The position numbers were made by a program, and so were the translations under genes. Under the pieces are notes generated by a model. The model made no database searches, was not told the origin of the DNA, and saw only the letters and a program-made list of their open reading frames with translations. 64,000 nucleotides of DNA, from positions 310,001 through 374,000 of the forward strand of contig NZ_FRCH01000001.1 of assembly GCF_900142825.1 (NCBI RefSeq), written 5' to 3'. This document shows positions 45,235-52,686 of the stretch, piece after piece. Numbering within the stretch: position 1 is the stretch's first letter; each line of letters begins with the position of its first letter. Source of the DNA: Rhodanobacter sp. OK091. Lineage in GTDB: Bacteria; Pseudomonadota; Gammaproteobacteria; Xanthomonadales; Rhodanobacteraceae.

Positions 45235-46077
45235 GTGTCGCATTATTCCGGTCCCTTGCTGACGCGGCCCGTCGCCGAAGCCCTGCTCACCGCACGCGAT
45301 GCCGGTGCCAACGCATGGATCGGCTCGCTGGACCTGGAGCTGTCGAGCGGAAGCGCGTCGCTGGAGACGGACGACTGGCAGTGGCGAAGCCAGCGCTATC
45401 CCTATCCACCTACGCTGAAAGACCGCACCATCTATTACTGGGACGGCGACGAGTTTGCGTCGGTCTCGCGCTATTCCGGCTCGCTGATCAAGCTGGTGCC
45501 TACCGAATGGGGCGCACCCACCTTCGAGATCGATGGCATCAAGATGCTGCCGACCTCTAAGGAATCGCCGTTCGAGGATGCGCGCCGCAAGGTGGCGCTG
45601 ATCGAGCCGAGCGGCAAGGTAGTGCTCGATACCTGCGGCGGCCTCGGCTACTTCGCGGCGTGCTGCCTGGAAGCAGGCGTGGCGCGCGTCCACTCGTTCG
45701 AGAAGAACGCCGATGTGCTGTGGTTGCGGACGCTCAACCCTTGGTCTCCCGACCCGGACGCGCCCGTCAGCGGCGGCCGCCTGCTACTCACCCATGCCGA
45801 TGTGTCACAAGCGATCGCGCAGATTGCCAATGCCTCGGTGGACGCGCTGCTGCACGACCCGCCGCGCTTCGGCATCGCCGGCGAGCTGTACTCGCAGGTG
45901 TTCTACGACCAGCTGGCACGCGTGCTGCGCCGCGGTGGCCGCCTGTTCCACTACACCGGCAGCCCGAACAAACTCACCAGCGGCCGCGATGTTCCCCGCG
46001 AGGTCGAAAAACGGCTGCAGACGGCGGGCTTCAAGACGCAGCTCGCGCTGGACGGAGTGTTGGCGATACGGCGCTGA
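45235..46077 (+). CDS. Class I SAM-dependent methyltransferase (Trm5-like fold)
   Basis: GTG 45235, preceded by AGGAGA, gives 280 residues. The SAM site reads VVLDTCGGLGYFAACCLEAGVARVHSFEKN, and HDPPRFGIAGELYSQVFYDQLARVLRRGGRLFHYTG follows as the catalytic DPPR-type motif. An N-terminal domain of about 100 residues with an IDGIKMLPTSKESPFEDARRKV element precedes the Rossmann core. This resembles methyltransferases found widely in archaea and some bacteria, whose substrates are not established; a tRNA or small-molecule substrate is possible. Confidence 0.8.
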   Translation: MSHYSGPLLTRPVAEALLTARDAGANAWIGSLDLELSSGSASLETDDWQWRSQRYPYPPTLKDRTIYYWDGDEFASVSRYSGSLIKLVPTEWGAPTFEIDGIKMLPTSKESPFEDARRKVALIEPSGKVVLDTCGGLGYFAACCLEAGVARVHSFEKNADVLWLRTLNPWSPDPDAPVSGGRLLLTHADVSQAIAQIANASVDALLHDPPRFGIAGELYSQVFYDQLARVLRRGGRLFHYTGSPNKLTSGRDVPREVEKRLQTAGFKTQLALDGVLAIRR

Positions 46078-46090
46078 ATCCAACCCGGGT

Positions 46091-46531
46091 CTAGTCGATC
46101 TTGAACAGCGCCGGACCCGCCTCGCGCATGAATATCCGCACCGTTACCGGGCCTACACCCTTGAACCCGCGCAGTCGACGCTCGAAATCCGCGCGGCTTT
46201 CGGATGCTTCGAAAATACCGAGGATCCGTCCGTGATACTGGTCGATCAGTGTCTTGCACAACAGCGCGAGACGATCGGCGGTGGACTCGTCGTAACGGGC
46301 ATAGCCGCCCTCACCGAGGATCCTCACCAATTCCGCATGGCTGCAATGACACAGCTCGCGCGGCGTGTCCCGTTCGTGCGTCTCGACCAGCACATGCCAG
46401 GTGGCGGCAGCGATCTTCTGCCCGATGCGCTTGCCGAACAGGAAACTGGCGAGAAACCATTTGAACAGGCTTTGCTCATCGTTCTTCTTCACCGTGATGC
46501 CGAGATCGGCGGCAGACATGTATCGACTCAT
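46091..46531 (-). CDS. HhH-GPD-like DNA-binding protein (endonuclease III superfamily)
   Basis: The 146-residue protein contains a helix-hairpin-helix RGFKGVGPVTVRIFMREA near its C-terminus and an upstream FLASFLFGKRIGQKIAAATWHVLV helix block, as in short HhH-GPD proteins. It lacks the conserved catalytic Asp context and the 4Fe-4S Cys cluster of full endonuclease III, and is shorter than AlkA or Nth. It may bind or repair DNA. It is divergent from cassette B by 230 bases. Confidence 0.72.
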   Translation of the reverse strand: MSRYMSAADLGITVKKNDEQSLFKWFLASFLFGKRIGQKIAAATWHVLVETHERDTPRELCHCSHAELVRILGEGGYARYDESTADRLALLCKTLIDQYHGRILGIFEASESRADFERRLRGFKGVGPVTVRIFMREAGPALFKID

Positions 46532-46670
46532 GGGAATGATCTCGATCGTGGTGCTAGAGCCCTGATATCCGATGCAAGAGACGACGATAGGACCGCTCTG
46601 CTCATAGCCGGGTGAAAACCGTATAACCGTATGAATAGCGAGGACACGGTGGAGATTGGTCGATCGACAA

Positions 46671-46682
46671 CGCAACGTTGCG
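46671..46682. promoter_or_regulatory. Perfect 12-bp palindrome upstream of cassette B
   Basis: CGCAACGTTGCG lies 80 bases before the cassette B methyltransferase start, in the divergent promoter region. It is a candidate operator; no cognate regulator is adjacent. Confidence 0.4.
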
Positions 46683-46761
46683 CCCGTCGGAGCCTCGGCG
46701 TGCCATGTTGCTCATCATTCTCAGCGCCCTCCCGTTCCCGAAATTGCCCTACTATCAAGCT

Positions 46762-47589
46762 ATGGACACACCGCCTCTCCCTCCAACGAACGACGCCCCA
46801 CGCGGCAGCCTGGCCTGCGTTGGCATGGGCATGACCCTGGGCTCACACCTCACTCCACTGGCACGCAGCCAGATCGAGCAGGCGGACGTGGTGTTTGCGG
46901 CACTTTCCGACAACATCGTGGAGTTGTGGCTGCAACGCATGCATCCGGATGTGCGCAGCCTCCAGCCCTATTACGCCGAGGGCAAGTCGCGGATGAAGAC
47001 TTATCGGCAGTGGGTCGAGCTGATGATGACCGAGGTACGCGCCGGCAAGAATGTCTGCGGCGTCTTCTACGGGCATCCCGGTATCTTTGCCTGGTCGCCG
47101 CACAAGGCCATCGAGGTGGCCCGCGCGGAAGGCTTCAAGGCACACATGGAGCCGGGCATTTCCGCCGAAGACTGCCTCTACGCCGATCTGGGCATCGACC
47201 CGGGCCGCTTCGGGTGCCAGCACTTCGAGGCCAGCCAGCTGCTTTTCTATGAACGGCGAATCGATCCAACCGGATATCTGGTCCTGTGGCAGGTCGGACT
47301 GGTGGGCGATCTGTCGTTGAAGCGCTTTTCCACCGGGGCGGCATACCGCCAGGTGCTGGTAGACGTGCTGAGCGAGGACTATCCGCTCGACCACGAAGTG
47401 ATCGTCTATCGTGGCGCCACCTTGCCGATCCAGAAGCCGCGGGTCCGCCGCATGGCGCTGCGCGACTTGCCCGGCGCCGAACTGACCGCCGAGGAGACGG
47501 TGGTGCTACCGCCCAGCGCGCCGTTGAAGCAGAATCTAGCCGTGCGTGAGCGGCTGGCCGCGCTGGACAAGGAAGCTTCCATCGCTTGA
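46762..47589 (+). CDS. Borosin-type peptide backbone alpha-N-methyltransferase (cassette B)
   Basis: This 275-residue paralogue of the cassette A enzyme opens GSLACVGMGMTLG at residues 15-27 and shows YYAEGKSRMKTY at 70-81, YGHPGIF at 103-109, PGISAEDCLYADLGIDP and GCQHFEASQLL. Tyr71, Arg77 and Tyr81 keep the OphMA Tyr66-Arg72-Tyr76 spacing. It has no C-terminal precursor fusion and should methylate backbone amides of the adjacent peptide using SAM. ATG 46762 is preferred because upstream codons are unlike the paralogue; it has no strong ribosome site. The gap to the precursor gene is 68 bases. Confidence 0.85.
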   Translation: MDTPPLPPTNDAPRGSLACVGMGMTLGSHLTPLARSQIEQADVVFAALSDNIVELWLQRMHPDVRSLQPYYAEGKSRMKTYRQWVELMMTEVRAGKNVCGVFYGHPGIFAWSPHKAIEVARAEGFKAHMEPGISAEDCLYADLGIDPGRFGCQHFEASQLLFYERRIDPTGYLVLWQVGLVGDLSLKRFSTGAAYRQVLVDVLSEDYPLDHEVIVYRGATLPIQKPRVRRMALRDLPGAELTAEETVVLPPSAPLKQNLAVRERLAALDKEASIA

Positions 47590-47657
47590 CACGCTGCGGC
47601 AGTCCGTGGCGCTCACAAGAACGAACACTTGGGAACCACAGTAAACAGGGGAAAAAC

Positions 47658-47966
47658 ATGTCGGACACGATTGAACTTCTGGAAGCCATCGGCCAGAACG
47701 CCACACTGCGCCACGCATCCGCCGACCAGCTTGCGTCCATTCTCGAACAGGCGAATGCGTCCGCAGCCCTAAGGTCTGCCGTCGCTGCCGGCGACAGCTC
47801 GCTTCTGTCCGCAGAGTTCGGACACAAACCGAATAAGGCGCCGCAGATCACCAATGTGCCAGGGCATGAAGAGGACGAGTCGGACGATGACGGCGACGAC
47901 AAGCCGCATCATCCATCCGAACCCGGCCACAGTCAGCCGCACAAACATACGCCGCACAAACAATAG
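47658..47966 (+). CDS. Putative split-borosin RiPP precursor peptide (cassette B)
   Basis: The 102-residue protein starts after AGGGGAAAA. Residues 1-52 share MSD-I--LE--GQ-A-LRH-S and the following helix pattern with the cassette A precursor. Residues 58-69 (PNKAPQITNVPG) occupy the core position and end in Val-Pro-Gly where the other has Phe-Pro-Gly. Residues 71-81 are acidic, and the last 20 residues are rich in His and Pro, which cassette A lacks. The His tail could bind metal; this is inference. The diguanylate cyclase gene begins 11 bases after the stop. Confidence 0.73.
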   Translation: MSDTIELLEAIGQNATLRHASADQLASILEQANASAALRSAVAAGDSSLLSAEFGHKPNKAPQITNVPGHEEDESDDDGDDKPHHPSEPGHSQPHKHTPHKQ

Positions 47967-47977
47967 TCTCTCGCACC

Positions 47978-49759
47978 GTGCCCATCGGCCGGCAGGGCAG
48001 AAGACCGGGGACCGCCTTGGCGGCCCTGGTTCTCTGCGCCCTGATGCAGGCAAGCCATGCCACCGGCACTCCCAGGATTACCGATGCAAGCGCGTTCCTC
48101 GACCAAACCGAGAGCCTGCGCATCCAGGATCACCGCCAATTCGCCGAACGGCTGGCGCAGATCCATCGCGAGTCGCCCGCGCTGACGACGGCCGAGCAGT
48201 GGCACCTGCGCTATCTCGATGCGCTTGAGTCCTCGCTGGAGGGCAATTACGCCGCGGCGGAGAAGCCGCTTCACGATGTGATCGATCATTCGGGCGATCC
48301 GACGCTTGCCGCCAAGGCTTCGGCGCTTCTCATGAACAACCTGGCGGTCAGTCGTCGCTACGAAGATGCCTTCAAGCTGGCCCAACAGCTTACGATCGAC
48401 CTGCCCCGTATCCAGGACAAGGCGGTCCGTCTCCAGGTTCTCGGCTACCTGTCCCAGATGTTGAACCTGGCTGGACAGACGGATCTGGCAATCAAGTACG
48501 CTCATATGATGGAGGACTCCCTTCCTCCAGGTATGACCTCATGCAACCCGCGCTCCAAGCTGGTTGCTGCGCTCTGGAGCGCCAAGCGGCTGACCTCTTC
48601 CAGCCCGGAGCTTACGCAAGCCATCGATACCTGCGAGGCGGCTCGACAGCCCATCGTTGCGACAGCTATGCAGCTCATCCTTGGCACACTCCACCTGGAA
48701 GAACACCAGCCCGCCAAGACGTTAGCGTTGCTCGACCGGATAGCTCCTGGCATCCAGATCAACCATTACTACCCGCACACGCTATCCGCGCAGGTGCAGC
48801 GAGCTCAGGCGTATGAACAGCTAGGTAAAGACGAAGACGCCCGCAAGGCTGCGCTCGCCGCCGTGGCGATGGCCGGCCCGGACGACATCAACGACTATCT
48901 CAAGGATGCCTACGAGGTGCTCTACCGGGTCGCGAAGCGGCACGGCAGCACGGCTTCAGCGCTTGCCTACTACGAACACTATGTCGCCCAGACCAGGGGC
49001 TCGCTCGATGATGTCGCTGCACAAGCATTGGCCTATCAAACGGTCCAGCAGCAGGTCTTGACCCGCAAGCTGGAAACCGAAGAGCTCAGCAAGCAGAACA
49101 GCGTCCTCAAGTTGCAGCAAGCGTTGGATGCCAAGGCTGCGGAGACCAGCCGCCTCTACATCACACTGCTGATCATCTTGCTGGCGGCCATCGGACTCTG
49201 GCTGTTCCGCACCATGCACTCGCAGAAGCGATTCAAGCGCATGGCCACCCGCGACGGACTTACCGACATCTTCAACCACCAGCACTTCATCAGCGAGGCG
49301 GGTCGCGTCCTGCACCTGATGGAGAAGAAGCTCGGCCATGCCTGCCTGATATCGATCGACCTGGACCACTTCAAGCAGGTCAACGATACCCATGGCCATG
49401 TCATGGGCGATGCCGTGCTGAAGCATGCCGTCGCCATCTGCCAGCAACACTTGCGCCCCGCCGATTTGTTCGGCCGTCTGGGCGGCGAGGAATTCGGCAT
49501 CCTGCTGCACGAGTGCTGCCGCAATCAGGGTATGGATATCGCCAATCGCATCCGGATCGCCATCGAAGCATCGCCGATGGAAAAAGACGGATGTGTCATA
49601 TCGATTTCCACAAGCGTCGGCCTGGCCTCTACCGACACTTCCGGCTACGAATTATTGCGGCTTTGCACGGAAGCGGACGCAGCGCTGTATCGCGCCAAAC
49701 GGGCCGGTCGCAATCGCGTCATCGCCGATACCGGGAACGATGGTCTGGTCGAAGCCTGA
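47978..49759 (+). CDS. Membrane diguanylate cyclase with TPR-like sensor region (borosin cassette B)
   Basis: The GTG start gives a 593-residue protein with a signal peptide, helical TPR-like repeats (about 30-340), a coiled coil (KLETEELSKQNSVLKLQQAL), one membrane segment (LYITLLIILLAAIGLWLF) and a GGDEF domain. RLGGEEFG is the active site, and RPAD five residues before it keeps the inhibitory RxxD site. It aligns end to end with the cassette A cyclase. It should make cyclic di-GMP in response to a periplasmic signal, possibly involving the neighbouring modified peptide. Confidence 0.9.
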   Translation: MPIGRQGRRPGTALAALVLCALMQASHATGTPRITDASAFLDQTESLRIQDHRQFAERLAQIHRESPALTTAEQWHLRYLDALESSLEGNYAAAEKPLHDVIDHSGDPTLAAKASALLMNNLAVSRRYEDAFKLAQQLTIDLPRIQDKAVRLQVLGYLSQMLNLAGQTDLAIKYAHMMEDSLPPGMTSCNPRSKLVAALWSAKRLTSSSPELTQAIDTCEAARQPIVATAMQLILGTLHLEEHQPAKTLALLDRIAPGIQINHYYPHTLSAQVQRAQAYEQLGKDEDARKAALAAVAMAGPDDINDYLKDAYEVLYRVAKRHGSTASALAYYEHYVAQTRGSLDDVAAQALAYQTVQQQVLTRKLETEELSKQNSVLKLQQALDAKAAETSRLYITLLIILLAAIGLWLFRTMHSQKRFKRMATRDGLTDIFNHQHFISEAGRVLHLMEKKLGHACLISIDLDHFKQVNDTHGHVMGDAVLKHAVAICQQHLRPADLFGRLGGEEFGILLHECCRNQGMDIANRIRIAIEASPMEKDGCVISISTSVGLASTDTSGYELLRLCTEADAALYRAKRAGRNRVIADTGNDGLVEA

Positions 49760-49802
49760 GGGCTCGAGTAGGTTCGGCGAGATGATCGCAGTGAAGGAAA
49801 GC

Positions 49803-50231
49803 TCAGCTGCCGTGGCGCAAGGCAACGAAGACCACGCCTATCGCGAGAAGAACGCAAACCGGCGAATAGACCAGCGCATCCAGCGTCGCGAATCGGCTTC
49901 CCCGGACACGTTTGAAGAATCCTACGTACTTGAACTCCCCCACCGCCCGCGCAATTAAACCGACGGCCAAAGCATACGAGAGCCCGGACAGCACAACAGG
50001 CGAAAGCCCGACCGACACCATGCCAGCCGTGGCCGCGACGAGGCCGGCAAAAAAGAACAAGGCCACGCCGACCAGGACGGTCGCCTTGCGGGATGGAACA
50101 AACAGTGGCCGGCCTTCGACGGTGGGCACCGCCGAACGTCTGCCGGACCGTGGTACGAGCGCCATGTAGAAATGCCATGCGGCAAGTGCAACAAAGGCAA
50201 AGCTGACGATTTGTGCGACGAGGAGATTCAT
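49803..50231 (-). CDS. DUF3995-family membrane protein
   Basis: ATG 50231 gives a 142-residue protein with four membrane helices (MNLLVAQIVSFAFVALAAWHFYMAL, then VLVGVALFFFAGLVA, VVLSGLSYALAVGLIARAVG and a C-terminal helix). The VGEFKYVGFFKRV segment between helices 3 and 4 is typical of DUF3995. The function is unknown. The gene is convergent with the cassette B cyclase and follows the MarR-GNAT gene on the same strand. Confidence 0.85.
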   Translation of the reverse strand: MNLLVAQIVSFAFVALAAWHFYMALVPRSGRRSAVPTVEGRPLFVPSRKATVLVGVALFFFAGLVAATAGMVSVGLSPVVLSGLSYALAVGLIARAVGEFKYVGFFKRVRGSRFATLDALVYSPVCVLLAIGVVFVALRHGS

Positions 50232-50301
50232 GGTTCCGATGTTTGCGTTGAGCGGTGCCGCACACTCATAAATCCGTAAAAAACCAGAGGCTCCGGCCCC
50301 G

Positions 50302-51231
50302 CTATGGACGCCCGCCAATTCGCTTTGATTCAGGGCTGTTCTGCCGCTTCAATCCTCGCTTCTCGTACCAGTGATGGGCATACGGATTGGTGTTGTAGGG
50401 AGGAATCTCCGCGTAGCCGTTGCGGGCATACAGCGCACGAGCTTCGTTGAGGCTGCGGTTGGTATCCAACTGCAATACGTCCAGACCGATTTCTACGGCG
50501 TGCTTTTCAAGCGCCTCGAGCAGGCGTTGTGCGATGCCCATCCCGCGGGCGGAAGGCGCCACCCACATGCGCTTGATCTCGCCGACCCGGCGTCCGTTGA
50601 CCTTGAGCGCGCCGCAGCCTACCGGCTGCCCGTCCAGCCGCGCGATGATGAACAGCCCCGCCGGCGGCACGAGCTCACCGGGATCGGCCGACGTGCTGCG
50701 CGCGGGATCGAATCCTGCCTCGAAGCGTTCCTCCAGTTCGCGAAAGTACGCCTCGATGCACCGGCGGGCGTCGACACTGCCGGGATCGACAGGTTCGATC
50801 GTTACCGAAGAGGCACGCATGAGCCGCTCCACCTCTTCCATCGCCGCGAGCAGGCGCTCGCGCTGCCGCTCGCCCAACGGAGCCAGCAACGAAACGGCGA
50901 GATCCTGCGAACGCCGATCCAACGCGTTCCACTCCTTTCGCCCTTTCGGCGTCAGCGCGACGCGCCGCACCCGGGCGTCGCCGGAAGCACGCTGCGACGT
51001 CGCCAGGCCTTGCCGCTCCAGCGAGCGCAGCAGCCGGCTGAGATAGCCCGAATCCAGCGACAGGCGTTCGCGCAAATCGCGGACATTCGCGCCATCCCTG
51101 CCGATCTCGAAAAGCAGCCGCGCCTCACCCAGCGGGCGGCCGCTGCCAAGGTAGTTGTCGCTCAGCACGCCGATCCGCCCCGTGACGACGCGGTTGAAAC
51201 GGCGAACCTGCTGGAACTGTTCTGTTTCCAT
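50302..51231 (-). CDS. MarR-GNAT fusion protein
   Basis: The 309-residue protein has an N-terminal MarR winged helix (residues 1-145; VRDLRERLSLDSGYLSRLLRSLERQGLATSQRA, then RRVALTPKGR). It is fused to a C-terminal GNAT acetyltransferase domain (about 150-300; VGEIKRMWVAPSARGMGIAQRLLEALE with the acetyl-CoA loop, ending NEARALYARNGY). Such fusions couple regulation to acetylation of a small ligand or protein. A perfect 14-bp palindrome sits immediately before the start, indicating autoregulation. The DUF3995 gene follows at 71 bases and may be co-regulated. Confidence 0.92.
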   Translation of the reverse strand: METEQFQQVRRFNRVVTGRIGVLSDNYLGSGRPLGEARLLFEIGRDGANVRDLRERLSLDSGYLSRLLRSLERQGLATSQRASGDARVRRVALTPKGRKEWNALDRRSQDLAVSLLAPLGERQRERLLAAMEEVERLMRASSVTIEPVDPGSVDARRCIEAYFRELEERFEAGFDPARSTSADPGELVPPAGLFIIARLDGQPVGCGALKVNGRRVGEIKRMWVAPSARGMGIAQRLLEALEKHAVEIGLDVLQLDTNRSLNEARALYARNGYAEIPPYNTNPYAHHWYEKRGLKRQNSPESKRIGGRP

Positions 51232-51234
51232 TAC

Positions 51235-51248
51235 CTGACTATAGTCAG
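51235..51248. promoter_or_regulatory. Perfect palindrome, MarR-GNAT operator
   Basis: CTGACTATAGTCAG is a perfect 14-bp palindrome three bases upstream of the MarR-GNAT start codon. Its position and symmetry fit a MarR autorepression site. Confidence 0.7.
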
Positions 51249-51443
51249 ATAAATGATCATGTCAACTCCAAACCGGCTCGGGGGCCAGACTTTGAAGATC
51301 CAAGTTGCTGTTTCCCGCGCTAAGTGACCACACGGCTGTAGGAAGCCGGTTTCAAGATTCGGTTGCGCAGGACGAGCATGCCCCGATACGGCGTTGCTTG
51401 ACCTGGCCTTGCCGGGAAAGCTGGGGTCGCGCTGCAGCGGACG

Positions 51444-51830
51444 TCAGCCGATACGCAACCTGTTCAGGAACAGGCCGTGCTCGCGATCCCCGGCGCGGTA
51501 ACCCTCGCGTCCTTCGACCATCCAGGCCCATACCGTATGCGTGCCGTCGACACGCTGGCTATCCACGCGCACGTGATCTCCTTGCGGAACTGGAAACCGG
51601 GTCACCAGCACCATGGTTTGCTCATCCATCGAAATCAGCTGCGCAGGCTTGCTGATGACGGAGTTCGCCGTCCAACCGGAGCTGACATGAATCTGCACCT
51701 CCTGCAGCGGCTGGTCGCTACGGTTCTCGAGCCTCCAGCCGTCGACTTTCTGCAGCAGTGCATCCAGATTCGGATCATTCCAGTCGACCGTGCCGACCGA
51801 AACGCTTGAGCGTGACTTGTCGTGGCCCAT
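51444..51830 (-). CDS. Hypothetical beta-rich protein
   Basis: ATG 51830, preceded by GGGAGG, gives 128 residues with no signal peptide. The middle reads WRLENRSDQPLQEVQIHVSSGWTANSVISKPAQLISMDEQTMVLVTRFPVPQGDHVRV, in the style of an immunoglobulin-like or ApaG-like beta sandwich. No family is recognised with confidence. It is convergent with nothing close and appears monocistronic. Confidence 0.65.
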   Translation of the reverse strand: MGHDKSRSSVSVGTVDWNDPNLDALLQKVDGWRLENRSDQPLQEVQIHVSSGWTANSVISKPAQLISMDEQTMVLVTRFPVPQGDHVRVDSQRVDGTHTVWAWMVEGREGYRAGDREHGLFLNRLRIG

Positions 51831-52059
51831 GTGGCTGACCTCCCGCGGGATAGATGCGAATGGACATGTAAGCGCGTTCCCCGGTGCCAACATACCAGAA
51901 CTTCCGCCCGGCGGCGGAGCTCGGAGAAAAGCAGCCATGTCCACTATCTGTGCGGCCGGGTCGGCGAATAATGGGCCTGAACTCGTGGGTTATTACGGCA
52001 TCCACCAGGCACTTCTAGCGTATAAACCAGATGACTTGTCAGCCAGAGGAATCCCCCCA

Positions 52060-52605
52060 ATGAACGCCTTGTTGAAATTCGCAGCCATCGCCTTAGTCGG
52101 TACCGCCACCCTCGCGTCGCCGGCGTTCGCCGCACTGAAGGAAGGCGCCCAGGCGCCCGACTTTTCCGCACCGGCCTACCTCGCCGGCCAGCCCTTCACG
52201 TTCAAGCTCGCCGATGCCTTGAAGAAGGGCCCCGTAGTGGTCTACTTCTTCCCGGCCGCACACACGTCAGGCTGCAACATCGAGGCTCACCTGTTCTCGG
52301 AGGCCCTCGACCAGTTCAAGGCGCAGCATGCCACCGTGATCGGCGTCACCGCCGGCAATATCTCGGAGCTGGCGGCTTTTTCGAAGGAAACCGAGCATTG
52401 CGGCGGCAAGTTCCCGGTCGCCGCCGATGATGGCGCGAAGATTGCCAAACAATATGACGCCTTGCTGCTCATGCGGCCCGGTTGGTCGGACCGCACCTCA
52501 TATGTGATTGCCCCGTCGGGCAAGATCACGCACGTCTATTCGAGCCTGAGCCCGAAGAAGCACGTGCAGGAGACGCTGGACGCGGTGAAGGCGCTCCAGA
52601 AATAA
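52060..52605 (+). CDS. Periplasmic peroxiredoxin (AhpC/TSA, BCP-like)
   Basis: The 181-residue protein starts at ATG 52060 after AGAGGA, with a signal peptide ending AFAA. The thioredoxin-fold core reads GAQAPDFSAPAYLAGQPF, VVVYFFPAAHTSGCNIEAHLF (peroxidatic Cys) and KFPVAADDGAKIAKQY. The resolving Cys that BCP has five residues later is replaced by His. Another Cys at ETEHCGG might serve instead. Export to the periplasm is unusual for BCP but known in some relatives. It probably reduces peroxides in the envelope. Confidence 0.87.
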   Translation: MNALLKFAAIALVGTATLASPAFAALKEGAQAPDFSAPAYLAGQPFTFKLADALKKGPVVVYFFPAAHTSGCNIEAHLFSEALDQFKAQHATVIGVTAGNISELAAFSKETEHCGGKFPVAADDGAKIAKQYDALLLMRPGWSDRTSYVIAPSGKITHVYSSLSPKKHVQETLDAVKALQK

Positions 52606-52686
52606 AGCACTGGAGCCGCCGGCTGGAATCCGCCGCTTGCCTCAAGCCGGCGGGGAGGTCGTACGCACACGCGTTGGCGCGTCGAA

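Noticed and set aside
46091..46531. Complete endonuclease III or 3-methyladenine glycosylase
   Set aside because: Only the helix-hairpin-helix region is convincing; length and missing catalytic and iron-sulfur features argue for a reduced family member.
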